A stretch of DNA of 64,000 bases from an uncultured Flavobacteriaceae bacterium (lineage in GTDB: Bacteria > Bacteroidota > Bacteroidia > Flavobacteriales > Flavobacteriaceae), in contig CANNAN010000007.1 of the NCBI GenBank assembly GCA_947502635.1, positions 62,001 to 126,000 of the forward strand. Direction: 5' to 3'. Positions 44,639-53,545 of the stretch are shown piece after piece (the first letter of the stretch is position 1; every line of letters begins with the position of its first letter). Under the pieces are notes generated by a model that ran no database searches, was not told the origin of the DNA, and worked only from the letters and a program-made list of their open reading frames with translations. The position numbers and the translations under genes were made by a program.

Positions 44639-46663
44639 TTATTTAACTATGAGTTTACTATTAAAAACTTTAGCAGCAGATGTAGTTACTGAAACAATAT
44701 AAAAACCTGGTTTTAGTATCTTATTTACATTAATAGCTAGATCATTGGTTTTAGATTTTTCAGAGTATACAATGGCTCCTTTTAAATCTATAATACGTAT
44801 GATACTATTAGCTATGTTAGCTGAAGAAATTGTAAGAACTTCATCAATTGAAACTGGGTTAGGATACATTTTCGGTTTATTACTTTCAATTTCTGGAATT
44901 GGATCTGAACTTAGAGTGCCTACACCATAACCCTCACGGATATAATTATTGATAGCCAACGAAGTAAACGTTTTACGCCAATATCCTTTTCTTTGTTTAC
45001 GTGCTTCAGTAATAAAGGCATCAAAACTACTATTAAAACCTAATGATGCAGCATACTTTGCTGAAGTTCTTCCTGGGTCTGGAAAAGTAACCTGCTCCAC
45101 TTTTGAATCTGAATCTCCTGTAGCACTTGACCATTGACTAAAACTCATGAATGTTCCATTCTGTTTGAAAAGTTTGTTTGCTACTGTTCCAGAATAATAT
45201 TTATTTCCAGAAAATATCATATTTGTATGATTTCCACTAGAAATTTCCTCCATGACTGTGTTATCAAATCCAGGATTTTGAATAATATTGTTCTTTACCG
45301 TTATATCTCCAGCACTATCAGGTAGGAAAAACAACCCTCTTCTGTGGTTATATACTACATTATCTTCTATAGTTAAGTTAAAAGCGTAAGAAGGCCAATC
45401 AACCTTATAATCTGTTTCTGGTTGCCCCATAGTTGCAGCAGAATAATCGGATATCTTTATAGCAAATGAATTATATTCACCACTCATATCACTTGATATG
45501 ATATTCCTTTTACATTCATGGTTATAATCAGGATGCAAATCAAAAAGTTCTAAAGCCAATCCTCGAGGAGTCTCTCCATTTGACCCAGCAATATCAACAT
45601 TTTCCTGATATACATTATCATTATTAATACAAGGAAAAAAATCGCCCCTATTAAAAGAATGTAGTGGGTTACGCGCAAAGTAGTTTCCATTCATAGTGCC
45701 CCCGCAACGCAATTGTACCCCATGGCTAGATCCTCTTGTGAGGATATTATTCCGTACAATAAAAGTTCCTGGTCCATTTTGATATTGTGCATAAATATTA
45801 TGCCCAAGTTGTCTTTCGTGTAGCGTATGAGACATACCTTCTCGCCAACCATTGTAATCAATCACATTTTCTTCAATTAAAACATGCTCACTATCATTTA
45901 TAAATATACCTTGCCTGTGAGCTCCTTCCATATAGGCATCGGTTATCACGCAGCGACGAATGGTCAGGTTTTTTATTGCTAATTCATTTGTGGCCCAAGA
46001 TGCTTGAAATGTCAGATTAGTTGAATAAAAATCAAATTTCATATCTTCAAATAAAATACTATTGGATCTACGTACCCAATTACAGCCAAAAGATCCCGTA
46101 TTTTTCGATCCTGTATATTCTGGGTCGTCAGGATTTCTCTCATGTGCATAACCATGTAAGCTTACAAAAGCCACGAAATTCGAGAAATTGTTGCCAGATG
46201 ATGATTGACTAGTAGAAGCCGTAGTAAGGAAGCTAGCTTCTCCTGTTTTAAATATAGGTCGATCAAGACTTAAATCACCATAGGCTCCAAACAACATGGG
46301 TTTATCTGCCGACCTTCCTGAGTGCTTAAAATTTGTTATCAGTTGTTCGTACCAAACATTGCCTCGTTTAAACAATATCCAATCAGGATGGTTGTCTCGC
46401 AGCTGCTTTCTGGCCTCTGCTACTGTTTTATAAGGCTTTATGCTTCCAGTAGGGTTAAAAGGGTCACTTACTTGAGCTGCCGTATAGGTTACCGCTGTAG
46501 CGTTGTTACCATCTGTACTGCTTACATAGATAATACGACTATCTGCACTGGGGGTAAAAACAGTCCAGCCTTGAGCATCAAGTGGTAGGTTTTGTGATGA
46601 AACTGCACATGTTAATACTAATAATAAAAACACCAGTAGGTGTTTGGTAAAAAAATTATTCAT
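44639..46663 (-). CDS. type IX-secreted parallel beta-helix protein (polysaccharide lyase-like)
   Basis: 674 residues. Signal peptide about 1-24 (LVFLLLVLTCAVSS-Q), nearly the same as that of the esterase next door. The body (about 90-590) is a right-handed parallel beta-helix with Asn ladders (LIEENVIDYNGW, FIVRNNILTRGSSHG, LTIEDNVVYNHRRG, ITVKNNIIQNPGFD). It ends with a type IX sorting domain (PKMYPNPVSIDEVLTI, LKPGFYIVSV). The fold is common to pectate, alginate and chondroitin lyases and to epimerases; no catalytic set can be assigned. First gene of the two-gene operon. Confidence 0.85.
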   Translation of the reverse strand: MNNFFTKHLLVFLLLVLTCAVSSQNLPLDAQGWTVFTPSADSRIIYVSSTDGNNATAVTYTAAQVSDPFNPTGSIKPYKTVAEARKQLRDNHPDWILFKRGNVWYEQLITNFKHSGRSADKPMLFGAYGDLSLDRPIFKTGEASFLTTASTSQSSSGNNFSNFVAFVSLHGYAHERNPDDPEYTGSKNTGSFGCNWVRRSNSILFEDMKFDFYSTNLTFQASWATNELAIKNLTIRRCVITDAYMEGAHRQGIFINDSEHVLIEENVIDYNGWREGMSHTLHERQLGHNIYAQYQNGPGTFIVRNNILTRGSSHGVQLRCGGTMNGNYFARNPLHSFNRGDFFPCINNDNVYQENVDIAGSNGETPRGLALELFDLHPDYNHECKRNIISSDMSGEYNSFAIKISDYSAATMGQPETDYKVDWPSYAFNLTIEDNVVYNHRRGLFFLPDSAGDITVKNNIIQNPGFDNTVMEEISSGNHTNMIFSGNKYYSGTVANKLFKQNGTFMSFSQWSSATGDSDSKVEQVTFPDPGRTSAKYAASLGFNSSFDAFITEARKQRKGYWRKTFTSLAINNYIREGYGVGTLSSDPIPEIESNKPKMYPNPVSIDEVLTISSANIANSIIRIIDLKGAIVYSEKSKTNDLAINVNKILKPGFYIVSVTTSAAKVFNSKLIVK

Positions 46664-46669
46664 AATTTA

Positions 46670-46723
46670 GGTTAAGAGGTTAAGAGGTTAAGAGGTTAAG
46701 AGGTTAAGAGGTTAAGAGGTTAA
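46670..46723 (-). repeat. octanucleotide tandem repeat in the leader of the beta-helix gene
   Basis: GGTTAAGA is repeated six times without change, followed by GGTTAA. The array ends six bases before the ATG at 46663, so it forms the 5' leader directly upstream of the start codon (CTTAACCT-type units on the minus strand). Slippage would change leader length in steps of eight and could vary translation or promoter spacing. Confidence 0.95.
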
Positions 46724-47375
46724 ACTTTATTTGATTTTCTTGCTATACTATGTCTTACTCAACATTTTTTATTTCTTCGACAATAAATACTACGCGTTAT
46801 TACTGTCCTTTCTTTATTTCAATTAAGGTAAAACTTACTTGATGATATGTATATACGTTCGTTATCGAATAAAAGTTTTTAAGCTAAGCTTCAAATAAAA
46901 GATGATACTTCGAATAATTAAACAGATAGAATATCTGATATGTTTTTTCACCTTTTTTGGTGATTCGTTTTTGATATAGAAAAATGATATGTGAATTCCA
47001 TTTTTCTTATTTCGTGAGAGCAATTCAGATCTATTCAAGTTTGATCAATTATTTTTATACATCTTTTCTTACTTATGTAAGTGGTAAATATTTATGTTTT
47101 AAGCCATCCATAATCAGATAATATTTCCATTTTACTGAATTTAATTCTGTTATGTTACTTTCTATTTCAATTTTGAGTAAAAACCTACTTTCAGATGAAT
47201 AATCATGATGAGTTAGTTATTATGACTTTATCCATAAAATGATTCAACCCTTAATCTATTTACACAAATTAATTTAATAAAATCCCCCTTGCCATTTATT
47301 GATCTCACTATCAAACATTTAAATATTTCATCAAAAAAACACATAGAAAAACATTCTATTTATAATCATTCTTAA
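46724..47375. other. gene-free divergent intergenic region
   Basis: About 650 AT-rich bases between the beta-helix gene (minus) and the siderophore receptor gene (plus). I see no reading frame worth reporting; the promoters of both operons must lie here. Confidence 0.4.
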
Positions 47376-47430
47376 TAAATTTGCAGCAAGCATACTATTT
47401 TTATTTATTCTAAATAAAAATAGTATGCTT
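47376..47430 (+). promoter_or_regulatory. 43-base perfect palindrome with -7 element upstream of the siderophore receptor gene
   Basis: AAGCATACTATTTTTATTTA (47388-47407) and TAAATAAAAATAGTATGCTT (47411-47430) pair over all 20 bases around TTC. TAAATTTG (47376-47383) is a possible -7 element, which would start transcription at about 47389 and make the hairpin the very 5' end of the mRNA, 25 bases before the ATG. It could be an iron-responsive operator, a 5' stabiliser or a translational control hairpin. Confidence 0.6.
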
Positions 47431-47455
47431 TGTTTAAATAACCAAATAACATAAA

Positions 47456-49981
47456 ATGAAAACTATTTTTGCTGTGGTTACAGCTTGCCTACTACTTTCT
47501 TTTTCTTATGCCCAAATGGGAAGCGTAAAAGGTGTTGTTACAAACAACATACAACAACCATTATCTGGGGTTAATCTTTTAGTTAAAAATTCTAAACAGG
47601 GTGTATTATCAAATGCACAGGGTGCTTTTGAAATCACGAATATGGTAGATGGGAACTATACCCTTATTGTTTCCTATATAGGTTTCAAAACAAGGGAAAT
47701 CAACTTTACAATATCAAATAACACATCAAAATTACTAGAAACCATCGTACTTTATGAAGGAAATGAGCTTCTTTCTGAAGTTGTGGTTATGGGTAACCGA
47801 AAGAATAAATTTTCACGTAAAAAAACAGCCTACGTATCAAAACTGCCTCTTCGTGATTTAGAAAATTCTCAAATGTATAGTACAGTTACTTCAGAATTAT
47901 TAGAGTCGCAAGTTGTTACAAATTTTGATGATGCTATAAAAAATGCAACTGGCGTAAGTAAACTCTGGGAAGGTACAGGTCGTGGTGGTGATGGTACGGG
48001 ATACTATACTTTACGTGGTTTTTCTGTACAACCTAACCTTATTGATGGTATTCAAGGTTCTGTTTTTAGTGCTGTTGACCCTTCTTATATTGAACGCATA
48101 GAAGTACTCAAAGGCCCTTCTGCTACATTATTTGGTAGTACAGATAATTCACTTGGTGGTTTAATAAATATTGTTACAAAAAAGCCATACGAAGGTTTTG
48201 GAGGTAGTATATCTTATACTGGGGGCTCCTTTGATTTTCATAGAGTATCTGTTGATATAAATACACCTTTAGCTAAAAATGGCCCCTATTTTAGAATTAA
48301 TAGTTCCTACCTTAATCAAGGAAGTTTTCAGGATGCAGGTTTTAGAAAAACTTTCTTTGTTGCACCTTCTTTATCGTACAGGGTAAACAACAAATTAAAT
48401 TTGTCTTTTGGTATAGAATATTCAAAAACCAAACAAACCAATCCTGCCATGATTTTTTTGCGCAGAGCTTACCCTTTGGTTAGTAATAACCCTAGTGAGT
48501 TTGGTATTAACCCAGAGACTTCCTTTACAAATAATAATGTATACTTAGAAAATCCTGTTTTTAACACACGTTTCATTGCAGATTATAAAATAACAAACCA
48601 ATGGACTTCTCAAACTATATTTTCTAGTAGCAATTATAAAAGTGAAGGCTACTACTCTTATCTGTTAGAAGGTGCTAGCAGATACTTTTTGCGTTCTTTA
48701 CCAGACCCTAGCGACCCTAGTTTTCCTGCTGTATCTGCCTCCAATCAATTTTTTCAAGGATTATTGGAACAGGATGTAATTTCCCGATTAATTATTCAGC
48801 AAAACAGCGAGCAAACGCAGTATAATGTACAACAAAATTTCATTGGTGATTTTAAAATTGGAAACGTGAGAAACAGAATGGTGATTGGTTTCGATTATGT
48901 GAATTTTAAATCTATAGATAAAAATAAAGACGGCGATCCAAATACTGGTTTTCCTTATATCAATGGTTTTTTCTTACCTAATGGCACACCTATTGACAAC
49001 CCTCTTACTCCTGCAGAGGTGGAAATAACTTATGCGCATCAACCTAATTTATTTGATCCTATTTTTGAAAATTACCCTGCTAACAATATTAGATTAAAAT
49101 CACAAACTGCTGCTGCTTACGTTTCTAATGTTATTAATTTTTCTCCTGCTCTATCGGCGATGATTGGTTTTCGCTTAGATTATTTTAATCAAGATGGCGC
49201 TGAGTTAAATACAAACGATGACTATACTAAAACTTCATTTTCTCCAAAGTTTGGCATTGTTTATCAACCTATTACAAATAAAATTTCATTGTTTACAAAT
49301 TACCAAACTGGATTTATTAATAATGATCCCAGAATATCTGTCGATTTAAATTCTGGTGAAACTATTGTTGAAACTTTAGCTCCAACTAAAGTATCTCAAT
49401 TTGAAATGGGTATAAAAACTAATTTACTAAATGGTAAACTAAATGTTGGTGTTAGTTATTATGACATTAAGGTAGAAGATAAAAGAGCAACTAACCCAGA
49501 AATGGATAGATCTAGTGTTAATATTGATGGACAAAAAAACAAGGGGGTTGAAATTGAAGTTAATACAAATCCAATTCCTGGACTTAACCTAAGAGCTAGT
49601 TATGCCTATAATGACAGTAAAATTGTAAAAACTGTTTCTAAAGCTTTATTGAATAGAAGACCCATAGAATCGGGTCCCGAAACCATTTATAATTTTTGGG
49701 CAGACTATAAATTTTTAAAGGACAGTTTTTTAAAGAATTTTGGCATTGGTGCTGGGTTTAATGGAGAATCAGAATATTTCACGTCCAATAATAGTGTTTC
49801 AGGTCAATTTGAATTTCCTGCATATACCATATTTAATACTTCTATTTATTATGATACCAATAAATTCAGAATAGGGGTGAAAGCAAATAATATTTCAGAT
49901 GAAACTTATTATAAAGGATGGAGTACAATAGTAGCTCAACAACCCAGAGCATTTTTAGGAAATGTAATTTACAAGTTTTGA
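47456..49981 (+). CDS. TonB-dependent siderophore receptor
   Basis: 841 residues. Signal peptide 1-19 (FSYAQ), a CarboxypepD_reg-like domain (about 22-110; GVNLLVKNSKQGVLSNAQG), a plug with TRGFSVQPNLIDGI-type signature (YYTLRGFSVQ, ERIEVLKGPSATLFG, LGGLINIVTKKP), and a 22-strand barrel ending RAFLGNVIYKF. The VLKGPSATLFG and GVSKLWEGTGRGGD features fit ferric siderophore receptors. Followed by two small membrane proteins and a PepSY protein, the usual uptake-reductase set. A palindrome precedes it. Confidence 0.93.
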   Translation: MKTIFAVVTACLLLSFSYAQMGSVKGVVTNNIQQPLSGVNLLVKNSKQGVLSNAQGAFEITNMVDGNYTLIVSYIGFKTREINFTISNNTSKLLETIVLYEGNELLSEVVVMGNRKNKFSRKKTAYVSKLPLRDLENSQMYSTVTSELLESQVVTNFDDAIKNATGVSKLWEGTGRGGDGTGYYTLRGFSVQPNLIDGIQGSVFSAVDPSYIERIEVLKGPSATLFGSTDNSLGGLINIVTKKPYEGFGGSISYTGGSFDFHRVSVDINTPLAKNGPYFRINSSYLNQGSFQDAGFRKTFFVAPSLSYRVNNKLNLSFGIEYSKTKQTNPAMIFLRRAYPLVSNNPSEFGINPETSFTNNNVYLENPVFNTRFIADYKITNQWTSQTIFSSSNYKSEGYYSYLLEGASRYFLRSLPDPSDPSFPAVSASNQFFQGLLEQDVISRLIIQQNSEQTQYNVQQNFIGDFKIGNVRNRMVIGFDYVNFKSIDKNKDGDPNTGFPYINGFFLPNGTPIDNPLTPAEVEITYAHQPNLFDPIFENYPANNIRLKSQTAAAYVSNVINFSPALSAMIGFRLDYFNQDGAELNTNDDYTKTSFSPKFGIVYQPITNKISLFTNYQTGFINNDPRISVDLNSGETIVETLAPTKVSQFEMGIKTNLLNGKLNVGVSYYDIKVEDKRATNPEMDRSSVNIDGQKNKGVEIEVNTNPIPGLNLRASYAYNDSKIVKTVSKALLNRRPIESGPETIYNFWADYKFLKDSFLKNFGIGAGFNGESEYFTSNNSVSGQFEFPAYTIFNTSIYYDTNKFRIGVKANNISDETYYKGWSTIVAQQPRAFLGNVIYKF

Positions 49982-50062
49982 ATTAGTTAGTAATAATTAG
50001 TTTAGTTAGCAGCATCTCTAGGACACATAAACCTAGAGGTGCTTAGTTTATAAAAACATAAG

Positions 50063-50392
50063 ATGATAACAAGTAGTATTTTATTTATTTTTTTAGGAAG
50101 TTTTATGATGTACAACACATCTCGAACAGCACTATTAAGCACAAATTTGAGTATTGAAAAATGGGTACAAAACAATCACTTAATATCAAAAACTATAGGG
50201 CTAAGCTTTTTTATCATGGCGAGTATAATGATTATTATAGCGTTTGGTTTAACTTCTGGTATTTTATTTTGGTTTGTGTCACTCATTCTTATTTTAGGGC
50301 TTTTGGTTATAGTATCTCCTTTAAAAATAATAACCTACAAACATATTATCGTTTTATTCTCAGCCTTATTTATTCTGGAACTTTTATTTTAA
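50063..50392 (+). CDS. small integral membrane protein of the siderophore operon
   Basis: 109 residues with three to four hydrophobic helices (about 2-17, 43-62, 66-84, 90-107) and no signal peptide. The family is unrecognised; it resembles the small membrane proteins seen between siderophore receptors and PepSY reductases. Spaced 82 bases after the receptor gene and four bases before the next small gene, so cotranscribed. Confidence 0.65.
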   Translation: MITSSILFIFLGSFMMYNTSRTALLSTNLSIEKWVQNNHLISKTIGLSFFIMASIMIIIAFGLTSGILFWFVSLILILGLLVIVSPLKIITYKHIIVLFSALFILELLF

Positions 50393-50395
50393 AAC

Positions 50396-50698
50396 ATGCC
50401 TGCAAACCCAAAACATCTAACCAAATCACCAGGACACCAATTCGCTAAAATTTCGGCAGGTTTCATTGGTGGTTATATTATTACATCATTACTACACATG
50501 TCTTTAGCCCTATGGCTTCCAAATCATAAAGAAGTATTAATCACATCAATATTTACTTCCTTCATTTTATGGGGCGTACTTCTTATAGTTCCTTTTTTAT
50601 ATAAAAATGGTTGGAAGGCATGGTTATTATACATTGTAATAATTTTAGTCTTGTTTGGAATATATTACTTAGGCAATCAAAACAATCCATTTATATAA
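50396..50698 (+). CDS. small membrane protein, DUF3649-like
   Basis: 100 residues. AKISAGFIGGYIITSLLHMS and the following two helices (ILWGVLLIVPFLY, WLLYIVIILVLFGIYYL) give three membrane segments. The start and the G-G-Y-x-x-x-S pattern resemble DUF3649 proteins linked to iron uptake. Its stop codon overlaps the ATG of the PepSY gene by one base (TAATG). Confidence 0.6.
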   Translation: MPANPKHLTKSPGHQFAKISAGFIGGYIITSLLHMSLALWLPNHKEVLITSIFTSFILWGVLLIVPFLYKNGWKAWLLYIVIILVLFGIYYLGNQNNPFI

Positions 50699-52311
50699 TG
50701 AGCAAAAGAAACTACAATGTCTTTTTTAACACACATACCGTTAGTGGTATAGTTATTAGTGTTGCTATATATATTATTTTTTTCGCAGGTGCATTTGCAT
50801 TAATAAAGGAAGAGATACAAGCTTGGGAAGAAGGAGATCAAATTTCGAATACAGAAAGACATGCTATTGATTATGACAATATTTTAAAAAAATTGGATAC
50901 CAAATACGAGTTAAATGGTAGAGATCTGCGAATTAACATGGAAGGGAAAGGTGACCATGTATATATTCTTATGCAGGGCAGCAAAGACACTTTGGCTTCA
51001 GAAAAAGGAAAACAAAATAATTATTTATATGTAGATGTAAATTCTGCCGAGTCTCGTACCTATTCCGAACAATACAGCTTAGGAGAATTTTTATATCGGT
51101 TACACTTTTTTGCCCAATTACCTACCATTGGTATGTACTTATCTGGATTTGTAGCTCTATTTTTTTTGTTTGCAATAGTTACTGGTGTTATAGTACACTG
51201 GAAAAAGATCATTCCTAATTTTTTTGCCTTTAATCCTAAACTTACTTTAAAACGAGTATGGACAGACGCGCATACGGTATTAGGAGTTATAGGGCTACCT
51301 TTTCAGTTTATTTTTGCAGTAACAGGCTCCTATTTTTGCTTGGCCATTTTGGTATTGATTCCTGCCAATTTGTTATACAACAACGATCAAGCGAAGTTAA
51401 TAGAAGATTTACGTCCTGACCAAAAATCGTATGAATGGATAGCCAAAGCAGAACGTAAGCTTCCCCATTTTAATGACTTTGTAAAAGAGGCCACTTCAAC
51501 TTGGGATGATTTTCATTTAAACAAAGGCTTTATAAAGAATTACGGCGGTACCAATATGAAATATATTCTAACTGGTGAGCTTAAAGACCATGTTCGTTTT
51601 TTAGGTATAGGATATATCATTTTTGATGCTTTCACAGGGAAAATTGAAACTATTAGAAGTCCATACAAAAGCGTATACACTGAAGATGTGCAACGTGTTA
51701 TTGGGCGCTTACACTTTGCTGATTATGGAGGTTTACCATTGAAAACAGTCTACTTTATTTTATCCTTTATAACCTGCTTTGTTATTATTACAGGAGTATT
51801 AATTTGGGTTGAAGCCAGAAATAAAAAAAGTATGACCATGCGCCAAAGACTCTATACTGCCAAAGTCGGCCATATTTACCTAGCCATTTGCTTATCCATG
51901 CTTCCCGTAACCGCATTGGCTTTTATTTTTGTAAAAATCACCAATGGGTATTTTACAGATAAACAATCCGCTATATACTACTTCTATTTCATAACATGGT
52001 TAATTGCCATTCTGTTCTTTAGGTTTAAAAGGGACAATTATTTTACTAATAAGTATAGCTTGCTACTTGGTGCCATTTTAGGCTTTCTTATCCCGATAAC
52101 CAATGGAGTTGTTTCGAAAAACTGGATATGGTCTGCAATACAACAGCATCAATACGACATTTTATTGGTTGATATTTTGTGGATTACCGTAGCATCAGTA
52201 TCCTTAATGTTCTACCTTAAAATCAAACCTCAAATAAAAGCGCAAAGTACTTTTAACAAAAACCCATTAGTTATGAAACCATTGCATCTGAAAAAGGCTA
52301 AATCATTGTAA
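50698..52311 (+). CDS. PepSY-associated membrane protein, probable ferric-siderophore reductase
   Basis: 537 residues from the ATG at 50698, which overlaps the previous stop; a frame from 50611 would lie within the preceding gene. Family start FFNTHTVSGIVISVAIYIIF, membrane helix and His pairs (RLHFFAQLP, GRLHFADYG, WTDAHTVLGVIGLP) and helices to the end. This is the PepSY_TM layout of FoxB/FpvG-like inner-membrane proteins that reduce iron from siderophores using haem. It is the last gene of the operon. Confidence 0.85.
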   Translation: MSKRNYNVFFNTHTVSGIVISVAIYIIFFAGAFALIKEEIQAWEEGDQISNTERHAIDYDNILKKLDTKYELNGRDLRINMEGKGDHVYILMQGSKDTLASEKGKQNNYLYVDVNSAESRTYSEQYSLGEFLYRLHFFAQLPTIGMYLSGFVALFFLFAIVTGVIVHWKKIIPNFFAFNPKLTLKRVWTDAHTVLGVIGLPFQFIFAVTGSYFCLAILVLIPANLLYNNDQAKLIEDLRPDQKSYEWIAKAERKLPHFNDFVKEATSTWDDFHLNKGFIKNYGGTNMKYILTGELKDHVRFLGIGYIIFDAFTGKIETIRSPYKSVYTEDVQRVIGRLHFADYGGLPLKTVYFILSFITCFVIITGVLIWVEARNKKSMTMRQRLYTAKVGHIYLAICLSMLPVTALAFIFVKITNGYFTDKQSAIYYFYFITWLIAILFFRFKRDNYFTNKYSLLLGAILGFLIPITNGVVSKNWIWSAIQQHQYDILLVDILWITVASVSLMFYLKIKPQIKAQSTFNKNPLVMKPLHLKKAKSL

Positions 52312-52383
52312 TAATATAGCTATCAAACAAAAAAGCTTCTCGTTTCCAAGACACTTTTCTTTATGAAGTATAAGCGAAGAGAC

Positions 52384-52584
52384 TCAAACTTTCACACCTC
52401 GCAGCACTAGATTCATGTCGTACTTAATGAGCATAGCATAATGCTATAATTGTTCCTCGGTCAAACGTACAATAAATGTATGCTTAAAAGTTAAACATCG
52501 GCAATACTCGGAAAGGGATAGCCCAGCCTTTTTAATCTTTATCTTTAGCCGTTTCTCCTTGAAGACACTACTCCAGAACTGCAT
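52384..52584 (-). pseudogene. remnant of a MobA/MobC-like plasmid mobilisation protein gene
   Basis: Reading from the ATG at 52584: MQFWSSVFKEKRLKIKIKKA then GLSLSEYCRCLTFKHTFIV and RLTEEQL, an in-frame TAG, then HYAMLIKYDMNL and a stop at 52384. The KAGLSLSEYCR...RLTEEQ sequence is the helical core of relaxosome accessory proteins of Bacteroidota mobile elements. The N-terminal part and the C-terminal half are missing or degraded. Confidence 0.55.
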
Positions 52585-52599
52585 TTAGATCTATTGACT

Positions 52600-53487
52600 T
52601 TATATCATTTGAAGAAACTTTTTTAGAACGGGGTTTTCATTTTTTTTGTTCCAAACAGCGAATAGTTCAGTCTTTTGAGCTATAGTTTTTAATTCAATAT
52701 AACGTACGTTATAGTTGTGGTCATCACGTAAAGAGTTGGGTACTATCGAAATTCCCATTTTATTTTCTACCAATTTAAAAATCGTAGGCCCGTGTATAGC
52801 TTGATGGGGAACATATGGCGTAAATCCAGAATCTTCACACATGTTTAGTATCTGTCTGTAATATAGCTCGCTGGCACTATTTGGGAAAAGTATAAAAGAC
52901 TCATTGGCGAGTTGCCCTAGGTGCTGAAAATTCTTTTCAGTAATGTCATGATCTGCTGGTAACACCAATGTAAATGATTCTCGATGAACTGGTTTAATAG
53001 TGATTTGATCTGTGATTTGATTTGATCTTCCAAAACCTATATCAATGGTCTCTTCTTTTAAAGCTTTTAACTGCTGTAAATTATTCATCTGCATAAATTG
53101 AAGTTCTACCTTTGGCATGGTCTCGGCTAATTTTTTTATTTTTTTTGGCAGGTATTCATGCATTGCAGAACTCACAAAACCAATTTTTAATTGTCCTATA
53201 GAACCATTTATTAATAGGTTCCAGTTTTCTAGAGAATTTTTATACTGATGTAATATTGATTTTGCTTCTTTAAGTAAGTTCATACCAGCCCAGCTAAGTG
53301 TCACATTACGGTTTGTTCGTGTAAATAACGAAACACCTAAAATAGCTTCTATTTGTTTTATTTGCTGGCTTAAAGCGGATTGAGATACTGCTAAGTTTTC
53401 AGCAGCTTTACCAAAATGAAGCGTAGCTGCTAGTTCTACAAACATAAATAGTTGTCGAATTTCTAATTGATTAGTATTACTTATCAT
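52600..53487 (-). CDS. LysR-family transcriptional regulator
   Basis: 295 residues. The N-terminal helix-turn-helix is complete (LRQLFMFVELAATLHFGKAA, VSQSALSQQIKQIEAILGV, LFTRTNRNVTLSWAG) and the LysR substrate-binding domain follows from about 90. It is divergently arranged to the DUF1338 gene, 58 bases away, the standard set-up in which a LysR protein controls its neighbour. Confidence 0.93.
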   Translation of the reverse strand: MISNTNQLEIRQLFMFVELAATLHFGKAAENLAVSQSALSQQIKQIEAILGVSLFTRTNRNVTLSWAGMNLLKEAKSILHQYKNSLENWNLLINGSIGQLKIGFVSSAMHEYLPKKIKKLAETMPKVELQFMQMNNLQQLKALKEETIDIGFGRSNQITDQITIKPVHRESFTLVLPADHDITEKNFQHLGQLANESFILFPNSASELYYRQILNMCEDSGFTPYVPHQAIHGPTIFKLVENKMGISIVPNSLRDDHNYNVRYIELKTIAQKTELFAVWNKKNENPVLKKFLQMI

Positions 53488-53535
53488 TTGTTGCTTATTA
53501 AAAATTGTTACTTATCAAATATACTTCTATTTTTG
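53477..53535 (+). promoter_or_regulatory. promoter of the DUF1338 gene with a direct repeat, possible LysR operator
   Basis: TTG (53505-53507), 20 bases and TATTTTTG (53528-53535) match the Bacteroidota promoter. TTACTTATCA occurs twice, at 53477-53486 (overlapping the LysR start codon) and 53508-53517 (inside the promoter spacer), 31 bases or three helical turns apart. These are good candidates for LysR binding sites. Confidence 0.55.
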
Positions 53536-53545
53536 CTTAAAATTA

